Below, piece after piece: positions 24,618-33,578 of a DNA stretch of 64,000 bases. Both the position numbers and the translations under genes were made by a program. The notes under the pieces are model-generated. The model saw nothing but the letters and a program-made list of their open reading frames with translations, searched no databases and was not told the DNA's origin. The DNA lies in NCBI RefSeq assembly GCF_900142765.1, contig NZ_FRCB01000003.1:1-64000 (forward strand), in the 5' to 3' direction. This DNA comes from Roseovarius litoreus. Its GTDB lineage: Bacteria > Pseudomonadota > Alphaproteobacteria > Rhodobacterales > Rhodobacteraceae. The number at the start of each line of letters is the position of its first letter. Position 1 is the stretch's first letter.

Positions 24618-25735
24618 GCGTTGGTGATGATCTCGACGAACTCATTACGCACAGGGGCGAAGAACGGCGTGTCGGCCTGCCACCACCACATGTTGCCAAG
24701 AACGTCGGCGGTGTAGACTTCGTTGAACTGCTGCTTGAATTCCGGTGTTGCGAAATCCGCGGCCCCAGCAACCGCCGAGTTGTAGCCGGTATTGTTGGCG
24801 AACATGCCGCCGACTTCCGGCTTCAGGATGAAGTTGATGAACTCGATCGCCTGCGCCTTGTTTTCGGCCTGCTTGAGCATGCCGACGCTGTCCAGCCAAG
24901 TGATGATGCCTTCCTTGGGCGCGCGGTAGACGAAGTCGGGGTTTTCGCGGTTCAGCAAGAGGCCGGTCGTGTCCCAGGTCTGACCGATGATGCAGCCGGC
25001 TTCCTTGAAGGCGGCGGTGGCTTCGGTCGCGTTGTTCCAGAAAGCGCCGTAGCTGTCCTTGCGCTCGATGATCCACTTGGCCACTTCGCCCCAGACCCGG
25101 CGCGCGTCCTCTTCGGATTTGTAGACATCCAGCATGCGGTTCGAGGGAACTTCGCCGATGGCATCAAGATAGAGACCGGTACCCATGATCACGGATTTCT
25201 GGCGGAACGCGGCCTTGCCCTTGGCTTCGCTGCGCCACAGATCGCCATAGGACAGATCTGCGTCGTCGATCGCCAGCGTCGAGCGGTTCAGCGTCACGCC
25301 TTCGGTGCCCCAGTTGAAGGGCAGCAGGATCTGATCGCCTGCGTGCACGCCGCCGAGGGTGGCGCTGTCGCGCAGGAAGGACGGGATGATTGCGTCGCTG
25401 TTCACTTCTGCAGGGACCGGGGCGAAGAAGCTGTCGCCGTTGTCGTCAAGGTAGCCCGACGCGTTGGTGATCGACGGGAACACGACGTCAAAGCCTTTGC
25501 CGCCGTTTGCGCGGACGGTCGATTCCGCCTCGTCATTGGAGCCGTATGTGGTCAGCTCCAGCGTGATTCCGGTTTCTTTTTCAAATGCTTCGGCGATATT
25601 GGGCTGGACGTAGTCCTGCCATGCGAAAACCTTGACCGAGCCGGACGAGGCCAGCGCGTCACTGGCGCGCAGAATAACCGGTGCGGAGAGGGCGGCTGCG
25701 CCCAGCTGGAGTGCGGTACGACGGGTGATTGTCAT
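24614..25735 (-). CDS. PotD/PotF-like extracellular solute-binding protein
   Basis: A 373-residue binding protein with a twin-arginine signal (TITRRTALQLGAAAL), so probably Tat-exported. The mature opening VKVFAWQDYVQPNIAEAFEK and later QTWDTTGLLL fit the polyamine/opine/phosphonate group of binding proteins. GAGGA precedes the ATG. It is the first gene of a five-gene, 4-nt-overlapping operon and lies 92 bp downstream of a co-directional LysR gene. Unlike the other binding-protein genes here, no hairpin follows it. The ligand is unknown; an amine is a reasonable guess. Confidence 0.9.
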   Translation of the reverse strand: MTITRRTALQLGAAALSAPVILRASDALASSGSVKVFAWQDYVQPNIAEAFEKETGITLELTTYGSNDEAESTVRANGGKGFDVVFPSITNASGYLDDNGDSFFAPVPAEVNSDAIIPSFLRDSATLGGVHAGDQILLPFNWGTEGVTLNRSTLAIDDADLSYGDLWRSEAKGKAAFRQKSVIMGTGLYLDAIGEVPSNRMLDVYKSEEDARRVWGEVAKWIIERKDSYGAFWNNATEATAAFKEAGCIIGQTWDTTGLLLNRENPDFVYRAPKEGIITWLDSVGMLKQAENKAQAIEFINFILKPEVGGMFANNTGYNSAVAGAADFATPEFKQQFNEVYTADVLGNMWWWQADTPFFAPVRNEFVEIITNA

Positions 25736-25827
25736 TGAGACGTCCTCACGATTTCAGATTAAGCCATCCTTGGCTGAGGTTCTCGCCTACCGCCGCTTCG
25801 CTTCAGAAAGGTGAACGTTTTGCAACA

Positions 25828-26751
25828 TTATGGTGACGTATGGTACGAAATCGATGTCTCGTCGTGACACTCGGTCTCGGGGTCCATGTTGGACAAAGCG
25901 GCCGACGTGAATTCACGGATCAGACGCAGTTGCGCGCGGTCGCGTGTGGCGACCAGGAATGTCCTGTGCTCGGCATCCAACTCGGAAATTCTGGATTCCA
26001 CGATCCCGTCAACGATCAGGCTGCTGTTGCGCAGAAAGATCGCGACGCCGATACCCTGCAGAACAGCCTCGCACATCACCGGGAAGGTCGTCATGCAAAC
26101 CTTGCGCGGAAAGCTGAGGCCCAGTTCACGGGCTTTCGCCGATACGACGCGCTGCGTCAGCGACCCGGTTTCCGGCAAGATGACCGTATGCGCGGATAGG
26201 TCAGCCAGAGAGACCTCATCCTGAGTGGCCAAGACATGCGTGGCGGGTAAATAAGCCACATAGCGTGTGGATTGCAGAACATGGCGATCCCATTCCTCGG
26301 ACAGAGGTGCATCCGTGATGATCCCGACATCGGCCAGCCGATTGCGGATCATACCGGTGGCCGTCGTCCAGTCATACAGGCCGAAGTCGATGTTCACATC
26401 GGGGAAAAGTTGGTTGAAGCGGCCAATGATCCTGAGTGCGGGTTGCGGGGCGTTGGCGATGACCCTGATGCGCCCCGCTTTCATCGATGCGTATCCCTCG
26501 AGCTTTTCCCAGATCGTCGCGTCAAGCGCCACCAGCTTGTCTGCAAGCTCATAGAATTCCTGCCCGGTGCGGGTGACACGGACGCCATTGCGCCCCCGCA
26601 CCAGCAATTGCGTGCCCACGTCCTGTTCAAGCTTGGCGACATGCTGCGTAATGGTTGATTGGGTCACGCCGAGCCGTGCTGCAGCGGCGGAAAAGCTTCC
26701 TTCGCGCACAACGTAGGCGAAGGCCGAAAAATGGTGGTGGTTCGGGCGCAT
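25828..26751 (-). CDS. LysR-family transcriptional regulator
   Basis: A 307-residue LysR regulator. The N-terminal winged HTH (residues 5-65) contains SFSAAAARLGVTQSTITQHVAKLEQDVG, and the C-terminal region is a two-lobe substrate domain with TFPVMCEAVLQGIGVAIF. ATG 26751 is preferred over 26781. It is divergent from the ABC-phosphodiesterase operon at 26859 and upstream of, and co-directional with, the PotFGHI-type operon. It could therefore control both. Confidence 0.92.
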   Translation of the reverse strand: MRPNHHHFSAFAYVVREGSFSAAAARLGVTQSTITQHVAKLEQDVGTQLLVRGRNGVRVTRTGQEFYELADKLVALDATIWEKLEGYASMKAGRIRVIANAPQPALRIIGRFNQLFPDVNIDFGLYDWTTATGMIRNRLADVGIITDAPLSEEWDRHVLQSTRYVAYLPATHVLATQDEVSLADLSAHTVILPETGSLTQRVVSAKARELGLSFPRKVCMTTFPVMCEAVLQGIGVAIFLRNSSLIVDGIVESRISELDAEHRTFLVATRDRAQLRLIREFTSAALSNMDPETECHDETSISYHTSP

Positions 26752-26797
26752 AGCAATATTCCTTTGCGACACCGGTAGCACCGATAGGTTTCACTAA

Positions 26798-26809
26798 TAT
26801 GACGTCATA
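26798..26809. promoter_or_regulatory. 12-bp palindrome in the LysR divergent promoter region
   Basis: TATGACGTCATA is a perfect palindrome about 50 bp upstream of the ABC operon start and within the LysR divergent intergenic. CCGAT (26781) and ATCGG (26811) flank it as a wider inverted pair. It is a plausible regulator site, binding not shown. Confidence 0.45.
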
Positions 26810-26858
26810 AATCGGAAGCCAAAGCGAATTAGCCTTCCCATGAAACAGGGGGAATCAG

Positions 26859-28013
26859 ATGGCTGATCTGCATATAGATGGCGTGGTCAAATCCTTTGGG
26901 GAGACGCAGGTTCTCAAGGGCATCTCGTTGGATATCCGACATGGTGAGTTCATCGCGCTCGTCGGGCCATCAGGGTGCGGAAAATCCACGCTGCTGCGGA
27001 TCATCGCCGGACTGGAATCGCAAAGCGCGGGAGATATCGTGATTGCAGGTCGATCCGTTGCGGGTGTGCGCGCGGCGGACAGGAACCTGTCAATGGTGTT
27101 TCAATCCTATGCGCTTTACCCTCACTTGAGTGTGGCGGACAATATCGCCGTCCCCCTGCGGATGCGGACCATGGGCGCGGTGCAGCGGCTGCCGCTGGTC
27201 GGGCGCTGGATGCCGGGTGCGGCAGAGCGCAACCGGGAGATCGATGCCGAGGTGCGCAAGGCGGCAAGCACGCTCGAGATCGAGACGTTGCTTGATCGCA
27301 AACCCGGACAGTTATCTGGCGGTCAACGGCAGCGTGTGGCACTTGGCCGGGCACTGGTGCGTGACCCTGCGGCCTTTCTGCTGGATGAGCCATTATCGAA
27401 CCTCGATGCCAAGCTGCGTGTGCAGACCCGTGGCGAGATCGCCGAACTGCACCGCCGCCTTGGGGCGACATTCATCTATGTGACTCACGATCAGGTCGAA
27501 GCCATGACCATGTCGAGCCGGATCGCCGTCATGATGGAAGGGCAGATCCTGCAATGTGATGCGCCAGACCTGGTTTATGAAGACCCCGAGGATATCCGGG
27601 TTGCCGAATTCATCGGATCGCCCAAGATCAACATTCTGCCCGCCGAGTTGAACGGTGGCTCTTTGCGGGTGCTGGACCGGGATATCGCACGGCTGACGCG
27701 GGTGGCCGATCAGCCGGGTATCCGCCTTGGTCTGAGGCCCGAGGCCTTGCGGCTGAGTGGGGCGGACTCCGTTCTAACCGGGGTCGTCGCCCATCATGAG
27801 AACCTCGGGTCGGAAGTTTTTGCCCAGATCGAGGTGCCAGGCCTGTCGGAGCGTGTCGTGCTGCGCGCTGATCCATCGGCTCGGAGGCGCCTGGGACTTG
27901 GCGCGACGGTCGGTCTTGATTTCGACATTGGCGATGCGCTGCTGTTCGACACATCAGGCAAGCGCCTGAGGCCTGTGATCGAAGCAGCGCGCGCCGCGCA
28001 TCAGGTGGCCTGA
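26859..28013 (+). CDS. ugpC: ABC transporter ATPase (UgpC-like)
   Basis: A 384-residue CUT1 ATPase with Walker A GPSGCGKST, Q-loop VFQSYALYPHL, signature LSGGQRQRVALGRA, Walker B FLLDEPLSNLD and switch VTHD, followed by a TOBE domain. An extra 15-20 residue insertion (around RLPLVGRWMPGAAERNREID) lies in the helical subdomain. A good AGGGGGA Shine-Dalgarno precedes the ATG. Having the ATPase as the first gene, before permeases and binding protein, is less common. The symbol reflects family resemblance, not proven glycerol-3-phosphate transport. Confidence 0.9.
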   Translation: MADLHIDGVVKSFGETQVLKGISLDIRHGEFIALVGPSGCGKSTLLRIIAGLESQSAGDIVIAGRSVAGVRAADRNLSMVFQSYALYPHLSVADNIAVPLRMRTMGAVQRLPLVGRWMPGAAERNREIDAEVRKAASTLEIETLLDRKPGQLSGGQRQRVALGRALVRDPAAFLLDEPLSNLDAKLRVQTRGEIAELHRRLGATFIYVTHDQVEAMTMSSRIAVMMEGQILQCDAPDLVYEDPEDIRVAEFIGSPKINILPAELNGGSLRVLDRDIARLTRVADQPGIRLGLRPEALRLSGADSVLTGVVAHHENLGSEVFAQIEVPGLSERVVLRADPSARRRLGLGATVGLDFDIGDALLFDTSGKRLRPVIEAARAAHQVA

Positions 28014-28016
28014 GCG

Positions 28017-28991
28017 ATGGCGGTTACAGAAATCCCCGTTGCCGCGCCGGCCGCGAGGTCGGTTGAAGCAAGCCAGCGCCGTACGGGCTGGTTTTTGACG
28101 GCACCCGCGATCACGCTGATGGGCCTGATCCTGCTGGGTCCGGTGCTGGTGGCGCTGGTTTTGTCCTTTACGGATTACGCGCTGGGCAATTCCGGCTTCA
28201 ACTGGGTGGGTTTGGAGAATTACGAAAAGCTGTTCACGCGGTCGACCTATGAAAAGATGTTCGTGGCCACGTTCACCTATGTGGTGACGGTGGTTCCTCT
28301 TTCAGTCGGGCTTGGTCTTGGGGCGGCATTGCTGATCACGTCGGTGGGGCGGTTTCGCGATCTCTACAAGACGATATATTTTCTGCCCGTCATGGCGACC
28401 CTGCTGGCGATGGCGATCGCATGGGAATTCATGCTGCACCCGACCATCGGCATGGTCAACAGAACGATTGAAATGGGGTGTGGCACATTTCTGGAGGCTA
28501 TCTGGCCGTTCATGGCGCAGGGCTGCGAGGGCGGCTTCCCCTTGTGGCTGGGTGATCAGCGCTATGCGATCTGGGTGGTGTGCTTTGTCGGCATCTGGCA
28601 GGGCTTCGGCTTTAACATGGTGCTGTATCTGGCCGGGCTAACCAGTGTTCACCGCGAGCTGTATCACGCCGCGGAAATGGATGGCGCCAGATCGGCCTGG
28701 GAGCGGTTCCGCCTGGTGACATGGCCTGCGCTTGGTCCGACGACGGTGTTCGTGGTCACGATCAGCTGTATCCGCGCGTTTCAGGTCTTTGACACGATCG
28801 AGGCCTTCTGGCCGCAGGGCGCAGGTCCGAACAAATCGGCCTACGTCATGATGTTCGCGATCTTCGAAAAAGGTGTGCAGCAGAACCTGATCGGCATCGG
28901 GTCGGCAATCACCGTCGTGTTCCTTGGCTTTGTCATGTTTCTGACCCTGATCCAGCGGTGGCTGGTCGAACGCAAGGTGCATTACGGATGA
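28017..28991 (+). CDS. ugpA: ABC transporter permease (UgpA-like)
   Basis: A 324-residue permease with six helices and the EAA-type loop HAAEMDGARSAWERFRLVTWP. A cysteine-containing periplasmic loop (about residues 155-180) is a local insertion. It starts 3 bases after the ATPase stop and overlaps the next permease by 4 nt. The tandem phosphodiesterase genes downstream suggest a phosphodiester or glycerophosphoryl substrate. Confidence 0.88.
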   Translation: MAVTEIPVAAPAARSVEASQRRTGWFLTAPAITLMGLILLGPVLVALVLSFTDYALGNSGFNWVGLENYEKLFTRSTYEKMFVATFTYVVTVVPLSVGLGLGAALLITSVGRFRDLYKTIYFLPVMATLLAMAIAWEFMLHPTIGMVNRTIEMGCGTFLEAIWPFMAQGCEGGFPLWLGDQRYAIWVVCFVGIWQGFGFNMVLYLAGLTSVHRELYHAAEMDGARSAWERFRLVTWPALGPTTVFVVTISCIRAFQVFDTIEAFWPQGAGPNKSAYVMMFAIFEKGVQQNLIGIGSAITVVFLGFVMFLTLIQRWLVERKVHYG

Positions 28992-29950
28992 CACGCGACT
29001 GGTGGAAGCACCTGATACTGATCCTTGGCGCGCTGGTCGTCATCGCCCCGTTCTACATGATGCTGAGTTATTCGCTCAAAAGCCCGGGTGAAATCGACCG
29101 GGGCGAGGGGGGCTTTTTCGGCCGACAGGAGATGATGATCGACGAACGCTGCGTGGCGCTGCGGGACCCGAACCGAGATGAGGTGGCCAGCGCCGCCAAG
29201 CGTTTTCCCGGCCTGACCGACAGGGAGATTCGAGATGCCCTGATAACCGAGGCGGAGGCCGACTGCGCCATGCGGCCTGCCGTATTCAACTATACAATGG
29301 CGTTTACCGAGGCTCCTTTGCTGCGCTATCTGCTGAACGGCGTGATCGTGACGGTCTCGATTTTCGTCATTCAGGTGCTGGTTGCGCTGCCTGCTGCCTA
29401 TGCGCTGGCCAAGCTGCGGTTCTGGGGCCGGGAGGCGGTGTTCTCGCTGGTGCTGTTCTGTCTGCTGATCCCGGTCCACGCCATCGCGCTGCCGCTGTAT
29501 ATCATGCTGGCCAAGCTGGGGCTGACGAATACCTACGCGGCGCTTGTCGTCCCGTGGACGATTTCGGTCTTCGGGATATTCCTGATGCGGCAGTTCTTCA
29601 TGACCGTGCCGGATGACCTGATCGATGCCGCGCGCATGGACGGAATGACAGAGTTTTCGATCGTGTGGCGGGTCATGCTGCCGACGGCAGTACCGGCCTT
29701 GCTGGCCTTCGCCATCTTCTCGGTGGTGGCGCATTGGAACGATTATTTCTGGCCGCGGATCGTGGTGACCGGAAGCCGGGAGCTGTTCACGCCACCGTTG
29801 GGATTGCGAGAGTTCAAGGGCGATGGCGATGGCAGTTTCTTCGGACCCATGATGGCCACTGCCACGGTGATCGTCTGCCCGCTGATTGTGGCCTTCTTGC
29901 TGGCCCAGAAGCGGTTCATCGAAGGAATAACACTATCCGGAATGAAGTAG
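28988..29950 (+). CDS. ugpE: ABC transporter permease (UgpE-like)
   Basis: A 320-residue partner permease. After helix 1 it carries a long charged periplasmic segment (about residues 35-100, rich in Arg, Asp and Glu) absent from short MalG/UgpE proteins. The EAA-type loop DAARMDGMTEFSIVWRVMLP is intact. ATG 28988 overlaps the previous stop. A 105-base gap with hairpins separates it from the binding-protein gene. Confidence 0.88.
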   Translation: MTRDWWKHLILILGALVVIAPFYMMLSYSLKSPGEIDRGEGGFFGRQEMMIDERCVALRDPNRDEVASAAKRFPGLTDREIRDALITEAEADCAMRPAVFNYTMAFTEAPLLRYLLNGVIVTVSIFVIQVLVALPAAYALAKLRFWGREAVFSLVLFCLLIPVHAIALPLYIMLAKLGLTNTYAALVVPWTISVFGIFLMRQFFMTVPDDLIDAARMDGMTEFSIVWRVMLPTAVPALLAFAIFSVVAHWNDYFWPRIVVTGSRELFTPPLGLREFKGDGDGSFFGPMMATATVIVCPLIVAFLLAQKRFIEGITLSGMK

Positions 29951-30002
29951 GCCGCGACTGATGTCGCGACCTGCTCCAGAAATCCCGAAAGGGATCACAC
30001 CA

Positions 30003-30036
30003 GAGACCGCAGTAGTCGCCAAACCGCAACGGTCTC
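30003..30036 (+). promoter_or_regulatory. leader hairpin before the binding-protein gene
   Basis: GAGACCG (30003-30009) pairs with CGGTCTC (30030-30036). A small ATCCC-GAAA-GGGAT hairpin lies just before it. Both sit in the permease-to-binding-protein gap and could stabilise the downstream message. Confidence 0.4.
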
Positions 30037-30055
30037 GTCAATGGAGAGAGAAAAC

Positions 30056-31303
30056 ATGAAAATCACGACAACGGCAATAGCCCTCGCCCTGACCGCGACT
30101 GCGGTTTGTGCCGAGGACAAGGTGACGATCGAGTTCGCCTATCCCTACAGCCATCTGTTCGATGTGACCTACGAGGCGATGATGCCCGCCTTCAAGGAGG
30201 CGCATCCCAATATCGAGGTCAAGTTCCGCGCCACGTATGAATCCTACGAGGATGGCACCAACACGATCCTGCGCGAGGCCGTGTCGGGCAATCTGCCGGA
30301 TGTGACCATGCACGGTCTGAATCGCCAGTTAATCCTTGTCGAAAAGGGGATCGCCCAATCGCTGGAGCCGTTCATCGCCAAAGAGGCGGATTTTGAAAAG
30401 GATGGTTATCATCAGGCGATGCTGTCGTTGTCGACCTTCGACGATCAGGTCTATGGCCTGCCATTCTCGATTTCGCTGCCCGTCGGTTATTACAACATGG
30501 ACATTCTCAATGCCGCGGGAATCGACAAGATTCCGTCCACCTGGGACGAGGTGATTTCGGCCTGTGAGACCATGAAGGCCAATGGCATCGCCAATCCGAT
30601 CTTCTGGGGATGGAACATCACCGGCAACTGGTTCATGCAGGCGATGATGTGGAGCCAGGACAAGGCCATCGTCGAGGATGGCAAGGTCACGCTGGACAGC
30701 CCCGAGGCGTTGCAGGCGCTGGAGCAGATCCAGGAAATCGTGACCAAGTGCGAGATGCAGAACCTGGAATGGAAAGCGGCCCTGGCCTCGTTCTCGGCGG
30801 GCGATATCGGCATGATGTTCTGGTCGACCTCGGCACTGGGCGCGGTCGAGCGCAGTCAGGGTGATTTCGAACTTCGCACCGGGGCGTTTCCGGGTATGGG
30901 CACCGCACCCAAGGGCCTGCCCGCAGGCGGCAATGCCGCGATGCTGACCAGCCAGTCCGAAGACCCTGCCGTGCGCGATGCGGCTTGGGCCTGGTTGAAG
31001 TTCATCACTTCGGGCGAAGGGGCGGCGGAAGTGGCCAAGACCACCGGCTACATGCCGCCAAACAAGGCCGCCAATGAAATCATCCTTGCTGATTTCTATG
31101 AGCAGAACCCCAACAAGCGCACAGCCGTCGACCAGCTCCCCTTGCTGCGCGACTGGCTCGCCTATCCCGGAGACAACGGTCTCGCGATCACGCAGGTGAT
31201 CTATGACGGGATGGAGCGCATTGTCACGGGCGACGCCACCGACATGAAAGAGCTGCAGAAAGAGCTGGTCGAGGAAGTGAACGACCTTCTGCCGAACAGC
31301 TGA
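30056..31303 (+). CDS. ugpB: CUT1-type solute-binding protein (UgpB-like)
   Basis: A 415-residue family 1 binding protein with a clear signal peptide (residues 1-18, cleavage near AVCA-E) and the mature start KVTIEFAYPYSHLFD. Start ATG 30056 follows GGAGAG by 7 bases; an ATG at 30041 belongs to the Shine-Dalgarno region. It is followed by a strong hairpin and then two phosphodiesterase genes. The ligand is inferred to be a phosphodiester such as a glycerophosphoryl compound. The UgpB call is tentative, since other CUT1 ligands cannot be excluded. Confidence 0.85.
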   Translation: MKITTTAIALALTATAVCAEDKVTIEFAYPYSHLFDVTYEAMMPAFKEAHPNIEVKFRATYESYEDGTNTILREAVSGNLPDVTMHGLNRQLILVEKGIAQSLEPFIAKEADFEKDGYHQAMLSLSTFDDQVYGLPFSISLPVGYYNMDILNAAGIDKIPSTWDEVISACETMKANGIANPIFWGWNITGNWFMQAMMWSQDKAIVEDGKVTLDSPEALQALEQIQEIVTKCEMQNLEWKAALASFSAGDIGMMFWSTSALGAVERSQGDFELRTGAFPGMGTAPKGLPAGGNAAMLTSQSEDPAVRDAAWAWLKFITSGEGAAEVAKTTGYMPPNKAANEIILADFYEQNPNKRTAVDQLPLLRDWLAYPGDNGLAITQVIYDGMERIVTGDATDMKELQKELVEEVNDLLPNS

Positions 31304-31318
31304 TTTCCAGCCTCACCT

Positions 31319-31345
31319 CCGGGCGCCTGACAGCAGGGCGCCCGG
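31319..31345 (+). promoter_or_regulatory. intercistronic hairpin after the ugpB-like gene
   Basis: CCGGGCGCC (31319-31327) and GGCGCCCGG (31337-31345) form a perfect 9-bp stem with a 9-base loop and no T-tract. It lies between the binding protein and the phosphodiesterase genes and may reduce expression of the latter. Confidence 0.65.
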
Positions 31346-31365
31346 ACAGTCCTTGAAAGAACATC

Positions 31366-32196
31366 ATGAAACTTGTCCATATCTCGGATATCCACCTCAC
31401 CGTGCCGGGGGAGCGCATGGGGGGACTGGACCCGCATGCACGTTTTGCTGCGGCCATCACACATATCAACCTGCATCATGCCGATGCCGTCCGTTTGATC
31501 ATCACAGGCGATCTTGCTCACTGGGGCGAGGCGGCGGCATACGAGGCGCTGAAGGTTGTGCTTGATCAGCAGGCCATTCCAGTGCGGCTGATGATCGGCA
31601 ACCATGACGACCGATCTACGTTCCGGCGTGTCTTCGGGGATCATCCGGTCGATCAAAATGGCTATGTCAATCATGCCGAGACCATCGAGCAGACGCGGTT
31701 CATCTATCTGGACACGGTGCAGGAAAAGACCCATGCGGGCCATTTTGGGGCGGATCGTCTTGAATGGCTTCGGAGCGAGTTGGACGCGGCGCAGAGCGCG
31801 CGGATCTTCATGCATCACAATCCTATGCGAACCGGCGTGCCGGCCAAGGATCTGATCGCGCTGATCCCCGAGCATCGCGCAGGTTTTGCCGCCCTGATCC
31901 AAGAGTATCGGGACCGCATCGACTTTATCCATTTCGGCCATGTTCATGCCCCGATCCATGGCACGTTCCGCGGTGTGCCCTTCGCCTCGGTGCCCTCTAC
32001 GGGCAATCAGTCGATGCCGGACATGGCGGAACCTGAACTGCTGCAGGGCGCCCCGCGAGAGCCATCCTATTGCGTGATCGGATTGCATGAAGGCGATACG
32101 ACGATTCACCAGATCCCCTTTGCGTGGGACGGGCCGGTTTTCGCTGTCGGCACCGGTTGGAGCGATTGGGCCAAACCCGCGTCCGCATTGCCATGA
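31366..32196 (+). CDS. calcineurin-like phosphodiesterase, first copy (GpdQ/CpdA type)
   Basis: A 276-residue binuclear metallophosphoesterase. Metal ligands appear in order: D8 and H10 (SDIH), D49 (TGDLAH), N79 and H80 (GNHDD), H150 (FMHHNP), H192 and H194 (FGHVHAP). No signal peptide, so the substrate is cleaved in the cytoplasm after import. Layout resembles GpdQ and cAMP phosphodiesterase CpdA, which cut phosphodiesters. It overlaps the second copy by 4 nt. Linkage to an Ugp-like importer suggests hydrolysis of an imported glycerophosphodiester (inference). Confidence 0.88.
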   Translation: MKLVHISDIHLTVPGERMGGLDPHARFAAAITHINLHHADAVRLIITGDLAHWGEAAAYEALKVVLDQQAIPVRLMIGNHDDRSTFRRVFGDHPVDQNGYVNHAETIEQTRFIYLDTVQEKTHAGHFGADRLEWLRSELDAAQSARIFMHHNPMRTGVPAKDLIALIPEHRAGFAALIQEYRDRIDFIHFGHVHAPIHGTFRGVPFASVPSTGNQSMPDMAEPELLQGAPREPSYCVIGLHEGDTTIHQIPFAWDGPVFAVGTGWSDWAKPASALP

Positions 32197-33008
32197 AGTT
32201 TATCCACCTTACCGACACGCATGTGATCGCAGCGGGGCAAACCTTGTTCGGGCTTGATCCGTCACAGAGGCTGGAGGCCGCTGTCGACTCCATCAACGCC
32301 GAACATGGCGACGCGGAGTTCGTCGTTCTGACCGGGGACATGACACATTGGGGCGACCCTGCCGCCTATACCGCGTTCAGGGCGGGAATTGAGCGGCTGC
32401 GGATGCCGGTGCATCTGATGGTCGGCAACCATGACGAGGGCGAGGGCCTGAGGATGACCTTTCCCGATCTTCCGCGTGACGAGAACGGGTTCGTCCAGAC
32501 GGTTTTCGATACTCCGTACGCACGTTGCATCCTTCTGGACACCAAGGCCGAGGGCACCCACGCGGGCGCCTATTGCGCCAAGCGCCGCGCATGGCTGGAC
32601 GCGCAATTGCGAAATGCGCCGGGACCGGTCTTGTTGTTCATGCATCATCCGCCGCTGGCGCTTGGCCTGCCGATGATGGACCGCATCATGCTGCAGGACA
32701 GCGATCTGTTCCACGACGTGCTGACCCCGCACGTGCCGCGTATCCGACATTTGTTTTTCGGGCATCTGCATCGCCCCATTTTCGGAAACTGGCGCGGTAT
32801 CAGTTTCTCATGCATGCGCGGCCTGGCGCATCAGGTCGCGCTGGAGATGCAGGGCAGCGAGGCTGGCGTCATCGGCAATCTCGAGCCACCCGCCTACGGC
32901 GTCGTGCTGGTGAGCGATAATTCGGTTGTGGTGCATATGCACGACTTCACCGACCCCTCGGGACGTTTCCCGTTGTCCGCCGCGCGCTCTGGTGTCGGGG
33001 ACCCGTGA
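32193..33008 (+). CDS. calcineurin-like phosphodiesterase, second copy
   Basis: A 271-residue paralogue of the preceding enzyme with the same ligand set: TDTH, TGDMTHWG, GNHDEG, FMHHPP and FGHLHRP. The start ATG overlaps the first gene's stop. The pair shares the fold but has diverged well beyond a recent duplication, so the two may act on different diesters or form a hetero-oligomer. No signal peptide. It is the last gene of the operon; I see no clear terminator after it. Confidence 0.87.
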   Translation: MKFIHLTDTHVIAAGQTLFGLDPSQRLEAAVDSINAEHGDAEFVVLTGDMTHWGDPAAYTAFRAGIERLRMPVHLMVGNHDEGEGLRMTFPDLPRDENGFVQTVFDTPYARCILLDTKAEGTHAGAYCAKRRAWLDAQLRNAPGPVLLFMHHPPLALGLPMMDRIMLQDSDLFHDVLTPHVPRIRHLFFGHLHRPIFGNWRGISFSCMRGLAHQVALEMQGSEAGVIGNLEPPAYGVVLVSDNSVVVHMHDFTDPSGRFPLSAARSGVGDP

Positions 33009-33578
33009 CATAATCGGTCAGGATGTCGGCAAGGGCAAACCCGATCCGACCCGCGTGAAAGGACCGGTCGCGCCGCGAAACGGGTCTGGCGCATCGGGTA
33101 ACGCGTCATGCGGCGGCGTGCGGGCTGAAAAAGGTGAACTTTGAGGCGGGCGCGTTGGTCTCATCGGGCAAGGAAACCCGGATGATCAGAGCCGTTCTTG
33201 GTCCCTGTCATCGACTCGGGTGAAGAGACGCATCTTCTGGTGAACCGGGGTGAATGCCGCGGCGCAGCATTTTGGATGCGGGATCGGCGCACACAAAAGA
33301 GGCGCCAAGGATATTTTCGCCCATAGATTAATCAAAATGCCCCTTTGGGCGTCAGGCGGCGTAGACCGTCTCGTGGCTCCTGCGGATTTATGGCGCTTAG
33401 GTTGCTCTGTCCGATCGTGGACACAGACACCGACCAGCGGCTCAGGTCCGGGCAGACTAGATACCGCTGGACGGTGGCAACATGGAAATGCTGCCGCGCG
33501 AATTTAGCAGGGGGTAAGGTGAATGGAAACCCGATCTCCGACGCAAGCGCAGCCCTGACACTGGGAGTTCAGAGCATA
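33009..33578. other. 570-bp intergenic region before urtA
   Basis: No frame here has coding character, a ribosome site or recognisable protein. It holds a sigma54-like promoter near 33391 and presumably the rest of the urt control region, including a GCAT-N5-ATGC dyad near 33271. No riboswitch fold was recognised. Confidence 0.6.
33391..33405 (+). promoter_or_regulatory. sigma54-like -24/-12 promoter of urtABCDE
   Basis: TGGCGCTTAGGTTGC has the GG-N10-GC spacing of RpoN promoters and matches TGGC(A/G)C...TTGC. Transcription would start near 33417, about 160 bases before urtA. Nitrogen control of urea uptake makes this plausible. Confidence 0.45.

Noticed and set aside
33009-33578. Possible guanidine- or other riboswitch before urtA
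   Set aside because: I could not find the conserved core bases of a guanidine aptamer or a stable multi-stem fold with a terminator.
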